A DNA stretch of 64,000 nt from Ignavibacteria bacterium. Lineage in GTDB: Bacteria > Bacteroidota > Ignavibacteria > Ignavibacteriales > Melioribacteraceae. Of this stretch, positions 7,508-14,897 are shown one piece after another. Location of the stretch: NCBI GenBank assembly GCA_009773205.1, contig WPAE01000001.1:94775-158774 (forward strand). The letters run 5' to 3'. The notes under the pieces are model-generated. The model was not told where the DNA came from and made no database searches. It was given only the letters and a program-made list of their open reading frames with translations. Position 1 is the first letter of the stretch; each line of letters begins with the position of its first letter. The translations under genes were made by a program, and so were the position numbers.

Positions 7508-8587
7508 CTATCCAATATTCATCCAGTCATATCTATCTGTAATTTTTGTAATGAGTGACCAATAATAAAAACTCTCAACGTTTATCTTCTTCAGTGTATT
7601 TAATGGTTTGAATTCTTTAGGTAATTCAAAAGATTTAAGACTTGCTACTCTTTCTGGACCAAACTTAAAATTGTTTATTGAGAAATTCGTCTTTTTGAAG
7701 AGAAGTATTGAAGATAACAATGCAATTTTTGCAGCAGAGACTTTAGCATTTGAGAGATTATAATTTCGGGATAAAAGAAAATTGTTAATACCTTTTATTC
7801 CACTTCTAAGTTCTTCGGTGGCGTTATCTTCGACACTGCCCTTAAGATCGAGCATACATATTTTTGATGCGGCAACAAATGAATCCATTAAAACTTCAGC
7901 GATTGTAAATTTACTGCCACGATAACTATTCTGTTGTGTATAAATGTTTGAATAGGTGCTTAAAATATTTTCTAAATCAATTATTGAATCGAAAAGGATT
8001 GATATATCGAATAATTGTTTAATGATTTCCATCGATTTATCTGTGCCGTAAAGGATGCCAATAGTATTTGGAGCAAATGCGGTAAACTTATCTGCAAGCA
8101 GGTCATTGATATATGGGATTTTTACTTTAACATCTTCATCAACTTCAAATAATACTGAATGAATTATTTTTGTCTTTAGACTTGAATATGGATTCTCTTC
8201 ATTAAGCAAATCGAGAAGTATATATTTTTCTTTTTTATCAAGTTGGGAGTTATAGAAGAATTTAACATGTTGTTTGGGAATGTTTTTATTAATCCTATCA
8301 TCAATTTGATAACGAGTAAAAACAGAATTGGTAATAACAGATTTGTAAGTATTATCATCAAACTTTCCTAATATATCTATATCGATTGATAATCTTTTTA
8401 ATTCAGGTAAAAGAAGTATTAAAGCTGTTCCGCCTTTGAAAATAAAATCCTTTTTTGTCATGGATAATAGACCCAAAAGTTCAAAAGCATAGATAGTTCT
8501 TTCAAGTAAAGCAATATCCACGTCACGATATTTTTCGGCTTTAATTTTTACAAGCCATTCTTTTTGAAAGCATTTTTGAGAAATCAT
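7508..8587 (-). CDS. AbiEii/AbiGii-family nucleotidyltransferase toxin
   Basis: 359 aa. The N-terminal part carries the family signature: FIFKGGTALILLL followed by the catalytic pair in SIDIDILGK (GG..D.D). Members add nucleotides to target tRNA or other acceptors and act as the toxin of type IV toxin-antitoxin/abortive-infection systems. Residues ~150-359 are the helical C-terminal half seen in the family (AFAPNTIGILYGT, KQLFDISILFDSI). It follows the regulator gene by 8 bp, and an operator-like palindrome lies 14 bp upstream of its start, inside the partner gene. Both catalytic Asp residues are present, so it is probably functional. The pair is bracketed by the duplicated holin locus. Confidence 0.88.
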   Translation of the reverse strand: MISQKCFQKEWLVKIKAEKYRDVDIALLERTIYAFELLGLLSMTKKDFIFKGGTALILLLPELKRLSIDIDILGKFDDNTYKSVITNSVFTRYQIDDRINKNIPKQHVKFFYNSQLDKKEKYILLDLLNEENPYSSLKTKIIHSVLFEVDEDVKVKIPYINDLLADKFTAFAPNTIGILYGTDKSMEIIKQLFDISILFDSIIDLENILSTYSNIYTQQNSYRGSKFTIAEVLMDSFVAASKICMLDLKGSVEDNATEELRSGIKGINNFLLSRNYNLSNAKVSAAKIALLSSILLFKKTNFSINNFKFGPERVASLKSFELPKEFKPLNTLKKINVESFYYWSLITKITDRYDWMNIG

Positions 8588-8595
8588 ATTATTTG

Positions 8596-9318
8596 CTACC
8601 GGCAGATAATAAATTTATCTGACATTAATATTTTTTTAATGAAATGTAACTTTACTTCTCTACGGCCACTGTATCTTAAAAGTTGGGCAATATTAATTCT
8701 ATTGCTGCAAATCAGATTATAAAAAAGCCGTTTATATTCAGATTGATCGAATAAACTCAGTTTATCTTTTTCAAGATAAAGATCGATTAATATTTTTTCG
8801 ATGCATGAATAATTATCAATCGTTGGTTCTTCCGATATTGATGGACGCAAGAACACAGAATTCTCTTTTAGTGTGAAGTAATCTTTGATTATTTGTTTAC
8901 CAGGATTGTTATAGACTTTGAGACCTTTTGAGGTAAGAAAGTCGTTCAAAGAAGATAAAGATTCAAATGATGCATAAATAAAAATTATGTCTTTAGTAAA
9001 GAGATGGTGAAAGTAATTTTGAATTTGTGAAATTGACCAACAATTAAATTCGAGAAATGGAAATTCTTTTTTTAAGGAAAAAATCAAATCCTTGTGAATC
9101 TGAGTAACTTGTTGAGATGTTTTCGAAATATTTGAATACCATCCTCGACCAGCATCGAAGATTAGATTTTCTTTTTTAAGTTGAGAAAGATACTGATTAA
9201 TGCTTGAGGGAAGGATCGAAGATCCATGTTTTGTTAAATACTCTTTAAGATGTGAAGTGCTGAAATAAGAGTAGTTCTTAGCATAATTCAATATTTCTGA
9301 TTTAATGTTTGTTATCAT
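8596..9318 (-). CDS. AbiEi-type antitoxin/transcriptional regulator
   Basis: 240 aa. A winged-helix N-terminus (SHLKEYL..SSINQYLSQLKKENLI) is followed by GRGWYSNI, matching the DNA-binding start of AbiEi-like antitoxins. The rest has the SIxxxQNYFHHLFTKDIIFIYAS pattern and ends MSDKFIICR. AbiEi proteins repress their own operon by binding inverted repeats; exactly such a palindrome is found 12 bp upstream of the start. Its last codons themselves encode a second copy of that palindrome, in front of the toxin gene. Antitoxin-first order and the 8-bp gap are typical of AbiE. Confidence 0.82.
   Translation of the reverse strand: MITNIKSEILNYAKNYSYFSTSHLKEYLTKHGSSILPSSINQYLSQLKKENLIFDAGRGWYSNISKTSQQVTQIHKDLIFSLKKEFPFLEFNCWSISQIQNYFHHLFTKDIIFIYASFESLSSLNDFLTSKGLKVYNNPGKQIIKDYFTLKENSVFLRPSISEEPTIDNYSCIEKILIDLYLEKDKLSLFDQSEYKRLFYNLICSNRINIAQLLRYSGRREVKLHFIKKILMSDKFIICR
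8601..8623. promoter_or_regulatory. Second AbiE operator-like palindrome, inside the antitoxin 3' end
   Basis: GGCAGATAA/TTATCTGAC arms with a 5-nt spacer, 14-36 bp upstream of the toxin start. It shares the arms and the following TTAATAT with the site at 9330-9352. Confidence 0.6.
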
Positions 9319-9329
9319 TATACACTTAT

Positions 9330-9352
9330 GGCAGATAATGCATTTATCTGCC
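9330..9352. promoter_or_regulatory. AbiE operator: perfect 9-bp inverted repeat
   Basis: GGCAGATAA and TTATCTGCC are exact complements with spacer TGCAT, ending 12 bp upstream of the antitoxin ATG. By analogy with AbiEi autorepression this is the operator. Confidence 0.7.
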
Positions 9353-9448
9353 GTTAATATATATGTATTTTTCTAATCGAACAAGTAGTAATATTTTTCA
9401 AAATCATTGACTGAAAAAGCAGAATAATTGGCTATTAGTTTAACGTTT

Positions 9449-10040
9449 GCCATTTCAGCAATCGTTACATAAGGAAGTTGTTGTATATAAAGGAGTTAGG
9501 TGTTTTATAAAACCATATTGGTTTTGTTAGTTACATAAAACTTAACACTTCATTACACTAAAAAATTAGAAAGTAATTACAGCAAAAGAAATTTACTGAA
9601 ATATTGTATTAAGATTAACCCTCAGCCAAAATCTTTAAGTCAATAATAATTGGTTCGAGTTCTACCTCACGCTGAATAAGTTCAAGTAATTGAAAAATTC
9701 TCTTCCAATCTTTAAGGAAATCTTGTCTTATTTTATCTTTCGCCACTGGGTCTATGGTATCTTTGCCATGCTGGAGTTTTTGGGAAAAGCTTTGGAATAT
9801 GAATCGAAGTTATTGGATTCTCAATCCCGGGTTGTTGAAGCGGAAGCGATAGGCAAAGCTGGCTGCAGAGGAATTGGAGAGCAATAACTATGCTAACTCT
9901 TTTGATTCTGCGGTTTGTGATTCTTTTGGATTTCTGAAATTTAGATTGAGTAATGAGGCGTGGCTGCTGCTTCAGATTGGATTGGGCGGTTATGTTGCGG
10001 AAGAACTGTAGAAAAGATTGTTGAGAAGATTAGGAAGTAA
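9449..10040. repeat. Direct repeat, copy 2 (degraded holin locus)
   Basis: Matches 6622-7214 along its whole length. The stretch between 9353 and 9690 holds only the upstream half of this repeat and no intact gene. Confidence 0.9.
9690..10040 (+). pseudogene. Frameshifted copy of the 3TM holin-like gene
   Basis: Same frame as copy 1 up to EAEAIG. One A is then missing (GATAGGCAAAGC against GATAGGACAAAGC), which sends the frame to a stop after GEQ at 9887. Further lesions follow, including a lost GGA in the GYV-GRT part, but the remnants of WLLLQIGLGGYV and the EKIVEKIRK end are still legible up to 10040. Confidence 0.8.
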
Positions 10041-10053
10041 AATAATGAACAGA

Positions 10054-10341
10054 TTAGACAGCGCCCTTTTTTCTTAGCATTGCAATATATTCTTCTTTTG
10101 ACATAGGACAATCAAAAAAATCCTCGGCGAGTTTGGTATCGTCAAATTTTAACTGACTTTTTATTTTTGACATCAAGGCAGCACCATACTCAGGAGTTCC
10201 ATGACTAAAATAAGTATTGATATTTTGTTTTTTACCATCAACAACAAGCACTAAACATTTATGATGATCCTTCTCTGGATTCGACGAAAAACCTTTTTTC
10301 ATGAGTGTGCTATATAAATCTTTAGTTTTTCGGGGCTTCAT
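10054..10341 (-). CDS. HicA-like small protein (putative toxin)
   Basis: 95 aa. It has a KTKDLYSTLMKKGF start, the DHHK motif with strand CLVLVVDGKKQNINTYFSHG, and the helix LMSKIKSQLKF; the pattern Lx.KGF..(x)HHK..G....T..SHG is reminiscent of the HicA dsRBD-like mRNA-interferase fold. The C-terminus (FFDCPMSKEEYIAML) is an extension seen in HicA relatives. It overlaps the upstream 336-aa gene by 20 bp, so the two are co-translated. Assignment to HicA is by pattern only, and no toxin activity can be claimed. Confidence 0.5.
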   Translation of the reverse strand: MKPRKTKDLYSTLMKKGFSSNPEKDHHKCLVLVVDGKKQNINTYFSHGTPEYGAALMSKIKSQLKFDDTKLAEDFFDCPMSKEEYIAMLRKKGAV

Positions 10342-11332
10342 AGTAATGCGATTTGATCAAGATATTAAGTTTATTCTTTAATTCAATTGCTTTTTCAGAA
10401 AGATTCTCTTCAATCTCCTCAACGTAATTTTTATAAAGTGAATAGAAAGAGAAACAAAACGCTTGTTCAGTTTCCTCGCGAGTGTTACCCCATACCGTAA
10501 TATCCAAGTCATGATTTGTAATAAAATATGAATCGTCTTCGAAATTCACATCACACACTAATGCAGATTGTAATATAAAAATATGATTATCAAATCGGAT
10601 AGTATCTGGTTTGAAAGGATATGTTTCGTGGTGCAAAACTTCTATATCGTAGACTTTTTTAATTGATGATTTTTTTAATTCGATTTGAGAACCAAATGAT
10701 GACACTCTAAAATAACCTTTAATTAACTGTTCTTCCGATTTTGGTTTTTCTAATTTTACAATAGGAATAATTTGTTTCTTCCTTAATTCATCAGGCGGAA
10801 CAATGCGCTTAATTATTTTATCATTTTTGTCCAATAAATGGACATGATAAGATTTATCATCGGAAATGGTATCGATAAATGGTTTGTAGACTCTACTTCT
10901 AAATTCTTCTGGGTATTTGGAAACGATTTCATTTACTTGTTGCTGATCAAGATAGTTAATGTACACTACATCGTTTTTGAAGTTATCAAATGTAGTTTTC
11001 TTGAATTCAAGGACCTCATTTTTAAAAAATGGATCTTGTTGTTCTAATAAATTGGGGGCGAGTGCAGGTTGAAAACTACCCATCTTTGCATCAACAATAA
11101 GAAGTTGAAAATTATCTAGGAATTCTTCAAGGAACTTAGGTTTACCAACAAGGTATTCTTTGTATATAGGGTTGTTTACTAATTTGTATTCGGAAAATTG
11201 ATGAAAAGACTTTTTAATATCGCTTAGAACTTTTATTAAAGTATCAACGGTAACAACTTTTTCAATCGTTCCGATGGATTCAATCTTTAGATTTATAGAA
11301 ATATCTTTGAGAAGCAAAAGCGATTTTTTCAT
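10322..11332 (-). CDS. Hypothetical protein, possible antitoxin partner (336 aa)
   Basis: Not recognised with confidence. No membrane segment or signal peptide. The last 80 residues (HDLDITVWGNTREETEQAF and a helical tail) recall the HicB pattern, in which a partially degraded RNase H fold is followed by a helix, and the gene overlaps a HicA-like frame. The first 250 residues are of mixed alpha/beta character with FLxNFQLLIVDAKMG. It sits directly downstream of the type III restriction gene on the same strand (62-bp gap) and may be part of that unit. Confidence 0.6.
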   Translation of the reverse strand: MKKSLLLLKDISINLKIESIGTIEKVVTVDTLIKVLSDIKKSFHQFSEYKLVNNPIYKEYLVGKPKFLEEFLDNFQLLIVDAKMGSFQPALAPNLLEQQDPFFKNEVLEFKKTTFDNFKNDVVYINYLDQQQVNEIVSKYPEEFRSRVYKPFIDTISDDKSYHVHLLDKNDKIIKRIVPPDELRKKQIIPIVKLEKPKSEEQLIKGYFRVSSFGSQIELKKSSIKKVYDIEVLHHETYPFKPDTIRFDNHIFILQSALVCDVNFEDDSYFITNHDLDITVWGNTREETEQAFCFSFYSLYKNYVEEIEENLSEKAIELKNKLNILIKSHYYEAPKN

Positions 11333-11394
11333 AAAATTAATTTAATTACTTGTGGAAAGTAAGTCAAAGCCACATTAACATAATTATTTTGATT

Positions 11395-14214
11395 TTAGAA
11401 TGTTTTTTGTAAAAAGTGAAAAAAACTCATATTCACCATAACAGAATTATGGGGAATGAGGATATACTTCCAGGGTTTGCCGGAGTTTTGCGCATTGTAT
11501 TCCGATGCGTATCTGCAATAATCTTTTGCAGCTGTTGCTTTGTATTGTACTTCCAAATCATCAATATCACTTTCTCTTTTTATTTCTATCATAAAAACTG
11601 TTTCGTTGGTCTCTGCAATAAAATCTGGTATGTATTTATTTGACTTCTGCCTATCCCAATAAATCCAAAATTGATTAACAGTTGGACGTAACCACTTCTT
11701 TACTTCGGAATCTTGCTCGAGTATTATCGAGAAATCTTTCTCCGCTTTGGAATCAAATTTATAGAGTGTGTGACATGCTTTCTTGAATCCGGTGAATACT
11801 TTTGTTGGAATTGCAGATGTTGGAACTATTGTTTCTTTGTAATCACGAATTGAATCTTGTGTAAACTTGGTATAGTTATGCTCTTCAATCCTTGTGAATG
11901 CTTTTACATCAATAATTGGTTTTTCAAATTCAGGAGTTTCATAATAGAAATGTTCCATCAATTGTTTGAAGATGAAATTTCCGATTTCCCGTTTGTTGTA
12001 TTGGACTACATTTCTCAAACCGTCTTCATCAAGATATGTTTTGAATTTTTCTACAGCTTGTGCTGCTAATTTGAATAAGATTTCGGATTGTGAATCATAA
12101 TCAATTTCAGTATAATTAATCAATTCATTTACTAATAGGTTTTCCGGAGTATCCAAAATTATTTTACCGCCACCTCTAACAATATCCGTATCGTTTTCTT
12201 GTTCACGTAATTTCTTGATGAGAATTTCTTCCGATACCGGCTGATAGTTCAACGCAATTGTATCAAGATCGAATTCTCTAAATCCAGTTTTAATTTCAGT
12301 GCTTGGCTGAATTGTGATGCGCGGGATCTCAATTATATTTTCAGTAAACTCTTGAACAACTGCTTCATATCTTTGTTCAGCTTCTTTGATAAGATCGGTT
12401 GCAAACATATTCTGCTGAGGATCGGAATAGATTTTTTCTTTTACCATTTCCAAAGCAATCTTTTGAATGTCTTCTCTTTTAAGATCACTAACATTCTTTA
12501 CATCTTTTTCCTTATTGAGTTCAGGAAGAACTTCATTGATTATTCGAGTAACCTCCAGCGTAATAGTCGCTTTATGTTTCTGTTCCGGTTCTATGATTGT
12601 TTCAATCTGCTTTTTCTGTTCTTCATATTTCTGCTGACTTGTTGAAATAGAAACAACAACTTCTTTGGATTGATTTAGCTCTTGTTCATCAATTACAATT
12701 ATGTTCTGCTGTTTGATAATTGAATCCGGTTTGTTGGCTTCATCAATTATTTCTTGGAATTTATCGTGTGCAACAATTGTGAGTTTATCAACTTTATCAA
12801 CGCCGGTTCTGTGGCCATAAGGCAATCTTAAACCTCTTCCAATTGTTTGTTCCCGGAGAGTTGTGGAAGCTGCTGTTCTTAAAGGAATAATTGTATAAAG
12901 ATTTGTTACGTCCCAACCTTCTTTAAGCATGTTAACATGAATTACAATTTCGATTTTGTTATCGAAGCTTTCGAGCGAAAGAAGTTTTGCAACATTCTCG
13001 TCTTTTTCTTCTCCGGATTGGTTGGAATGAATCTCCATCACTTTATCAGCATAGTATCCATTGAAGAATGATTGAGAGATTATTAAATCTTTCAGCCGAC
13101 CGGCGTGATCGGTATCTTTTGAGACTACGAGCACGAAAGGTTTTACAAGACGAACTTTAGCATCTAAAGAATATTTATACATTTCTACTTTTGTTGCTTC
13201 GTGAATTCGAATGCCGTCTTCCAATTTAATACGGTCCAATTCTTCCAAAGAATATTGCGAAGGATCGAAATCTCGTCTTGTTGCTACTGCTGGTTCTTTT
13301 ACAAATCCGTCTTGAATTGCTTTTGCAAGCGAGTATTCAAAAACAACATTCTTGAATTTGGTAGTTCTTCCCCCTTTTTCGACTTGCGGTGTTGCGGTTA
13401 CTTCAAGTCCAAGAATAGGATTGAGTTCGTTAAGAACTTCCATACCGCGATCTGCACGGTAATGATGAGATTCGTCCATCAGGAGAACCAGATCATCGAG
13501 ATTGGATAAGTAATTGAAATATGACTCGCCAAGGTATTCCGATAATCTTTTTATTTTAGGAATATTTCCGCCGCGGGTCTCTGCATTGATCTTTGAGATG
13601 TTGAAAACATTTATATGAACTTCCGATTCGAACAGTTTTGTTTGAGACATTTGTTCGTAAGTATCACCGGTGATGATACGCGGCTGGTTTGTTACAAACT
13701 CTCCAATTCCTTGAAATACATATTTAGGATTATCTATTCGGCTATCTTGAAAATCGGAAATTAGTTTATTGTAAACAGTAAGGTTTGGAGCCAACACGAA
13801 AAAGTTTTTGATTCCTTTTTCCAGATATAAGTATGCAATGAACGCACCCATTAAGCGTGTTTTACCAACACCGGTTGCAAGTGAAAAACAAACCGATGGA
13901 AATGTTCTTTCAAAGTCTGTGCAGGTTGGGTAAGTGGATTTTACTTTTTCTAGTTCTGAGTTTAGGAATTGTTGGCGTAGAGATTCTTCATCCACTACTT
14001 CGACTCCGCTCAGTATGACGGGTTCAGAATGACCAGGCTCCGTATAATTTGTTTGAGATTCTTCATCCGCCGTAGGCGGATTCAGAATGACACGTTCGGG
14101 ATTGAATTTCTTCAATGTCAATTTATCTGCGAGATTAGCGAGAATGGTTAAGCTGTCTTCTTGTGGAGGACGAAGACTTAATCTATTACGGATGAGATTT
14201 ACATTGCGGTTCAT
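11395..14214 (-). CDS. Type III restriction enzyme, Res subunit (DEAD-like helicase/nuclease)
   Basis: 939 aa. Helicase domain with Walker A ATGVGKTRLMGAF, DESHHYRADRG (DExH) and the TATP motif III (VTATPQVE), followed by motifs V/VI (MLKEGWDVTNLYTIIPLR, EQTIGRGLRLPYG). The C-terminal PD-(D/E)xK endonuclease is visible as YIPDFIAET...FMIEIKRE. With Mod it forms the type III complex that cleaves unmodified DNA after translocation. An ~45-residue stretch (about 40-85, from RVILNPPTADEE to VVDEES) reads as the translation of two palindromic repeats and is not a Res domain. The start has GGAATAATTA upstream. The gene lies after Mod and a GIY-YIG gene on the same strand. The reading frame is intact. 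Confidence 0.93.
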   Translation of the reverse strand: MNRNVNLIRNRLSLRPPQEDSLTILANLADKLTLKKFNPERVILNPPTADEESQTNYTEPGHSEPVILSGVEVVDEESLRQQFLNSELEKVKSTYPTCTDFERTFPSVCFSLATGVGKTRLMGAFIAYLYLEKGIKNFFVLAPNLTVYNKLISDFQDSRIDNPKYVFQGIGEFVTNQPRIITGDTYEQMSQTKLFESEVHINVFNISKINAETRGGNIPKIKRLSEYLGESYFNYLSNLDDLVLLMDESHHYRADRGMEVLNELNPILGLEVTATPQVEKGGRTTKFKNVVFEYSLAKAIQDGFVKEPAVATRRDFDPSQYSLEELDRIKLEDGIRIHEATKVEMYKYSLDAKVRLVKPFVLVVSKDTDHAGRLKDLIISQSFFNGYYADKVMEIHSNQSGEEKDENVAKLLSLESFDNKIEIVIHVNMLKEGWDVTNLYTIIPLRTAASTTLREQTIGRGLRLPYGHRTGVDKVDKLTIVAHDKFQEIIDEANKPDSIIKQQNIIVIDEQELNQSKEVVVSISTSQQKYEEQKKQIETIIEPEQKHKATITLEVTRIINEVLPELNKEKDVKNVSDLKREDIQKIALEMVKEKIYSDPQQNMFATDLIKEAEQRYEAVVQEFTENIIEIPRITIQPSTEIKTGFREFDLDTIALNYQPVSEEILIKKLREQENDTDIVRGGGKIILDTPENLLVNELINYTEIDYDSQSEILFKLAAQAVEKFKTYLDEDGLRNVVQYNKREIGNFIFKQLMEHFYYETPEFEKPIIDVKAFTRIEEHNYTKFTQDSIRDYKETIVPTSAIPTKVFTGFKKACHTLYKFDSKAEKDFSIILEQDSEVKKWLRPTVNQFWIYWDRQKSNKYIPDFIAETNETVFMIEIKRESDIDDLEVQYKATAAKDYCRYASEYNAQNSGKPWKYILIPHNSVMVNMSFFHFLQKTF
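13980..14037. repeat. Palindromic repeat inserted in frame in res (second unit)
   Basis: Same family as the array at 14257-14893: GATTCTTCATC ... GTATGAC..TTCAGAATGACC. On the minus strand it encodes GHSEPVILSGVEVVDEES. Confidence 0.8.
14055..14093. repeat. Palindromic repeat inserted in frame in res (first unit)
   Basis: GAGATTCTTCATCCGCC..GGCGGATTCAGAATGACAC, one base different from the first unit of the intergenic copies at 14261 and 14705. It encodes RVILNPPTADEES in the Res frame. Confidence 0.85.
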
Positions 14215-14256
14215 TAATTATTCCTTTTTATCAGTAACACTATATCACAAATTTTA

Positions 14257-14353
14257 TTTTGAGATTCTTCATCTGCCGTAGGCGGATTCAGAATGACACG
14301 CGGCTGTTTCTTTTGTTTTAGATTCTTCAGTAGCTTCGCTCCTTCAGAATGAC
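14257..14353. repeat. 97-bp direct repeat left of the GIY-YIG gene
   Basis: Contains two palindromic units (GATTCTTCATCTGCCGTAGG.. and GATTCTTCAGTAGCTTCGC..) separated by a short spacer. It is identical to 14701-14797 except for one base (CCTTCAGAATGAC against CCTTTAGAATGAC). Confidence 0.92.
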
Positions 14354-14368
14354 GGTGATATTTTTTTG

Positions 14369-14689
14369 TCATTCTGAGACCCGAAGGGGCGAAGAATCTT
14401 TTTCCCATTCTTCGCTAAGATCATTCCATACGGGATTTGCAATTTCAATTAATTGTATTTTTTTGATTCGGAGCCAGCCCTGAATTTGTTTTTCTCTTGC
14501 AATGGCAGAATTAATGTCATTTGACGTTTCATAAAAAACTAATTTGTTGATATTATATTTTTTTGTGAATCCATCTATCAGTTTGCTTTTATGTTCATAT
14601 AATCTTCTTTCAAGATTATTTGTTACGCCAGTATAAAGCACAGTATTATTTTTATTTGTCATTATATAAACATAGTATTGATTACTCAT
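14369..14689 (-). CDS. GIY-YIG nuclease domain protein (UPF0213/YhbQ-like), flanked by direct repeats
   Basis: About 106 aa from the ATG at 14689 (MSNQYYVYIM). A longer start at 14716 would be translated from repeat DNA and is less likely. The GIY-YIG core is clear: YVYIMTNKNNTVLYTGVT (Y-V-Y and Y-T-G), NLERRLYEHK with the catalytic Arg, then FYETSNDINSAIAREKQIQGW. Such single-domain proteins cleave branched or damaged DNA or act in mobile introns; this one's role is unknown. Its last residues (DSSPLRVSE) are translated from a palindromic repeat that has fused to the gene's 3' end. It lies between Mod and Res on the same strand. Confidence 0.88.
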   Translation of the reverse strand: MSNQYYVYIMTNKNNTVLYTGVTNNLERRLYEHKSKLIDGFTKKYNINKLVFYETSNDINSAIAREKQIQGWLRIKKIQLIEIANPVWNDLSEEWEKDSSPLRVSE

Positions 14690-14700
14690 CGTCTTCGCTC

Positions 14701-14797
14701 TTTTGAGATTCTTCATCTGCCGTAGGCGGATTCAGAATGACACGCGGCTGTTTCTTTTGTTTTAGATTCTTCAGTAGCTTCGCTCCTTTAGAATGAC
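14701..14797. repeat. 97-bp direct repeat right of the GIY-YIG gene
   Basis: Second copy of 14257-14353, with one base difference. Confidence 0.92.
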
Positions 14798-14808
14798 ATT
14801 CACAGTTT

Positions 14809-14893
14809 GTCATTCTGAGTGAAACGAAGAATCTGCTTTTGGGATGCTTCACTTCGTTCAGCATGACAAGATGCGATGCTCCTTCAGAATGAC
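14809..14893. repeat. Further palindromic repeat units (array)
   Basis: Three more units in a row: GTCATTCTGAGTGAAACGAAG.. (14809-14833), GATGCTTCACTTCGTTCAGCATGAC-type (14843-14867) and GATGCGATGCTCC.. (14870-14893). The last ends four bases before the Mod stop. A related unit sits at 14368-14398. Confidence 0.85.
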
Positions 14894-14897
14894 ATCG

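Noticed and set aside
7318-7515. 65-codon minus-strand frame after the AbiEii gene
   Set aside because: It spans two terminator hairpins and starts within the toxin's last codons; no protein features.
14257-14893. CRISPR array
   Set aside because: Repeats are palindromic units of differing length and orientation with no regular unique spacers and no cas genes nearby.
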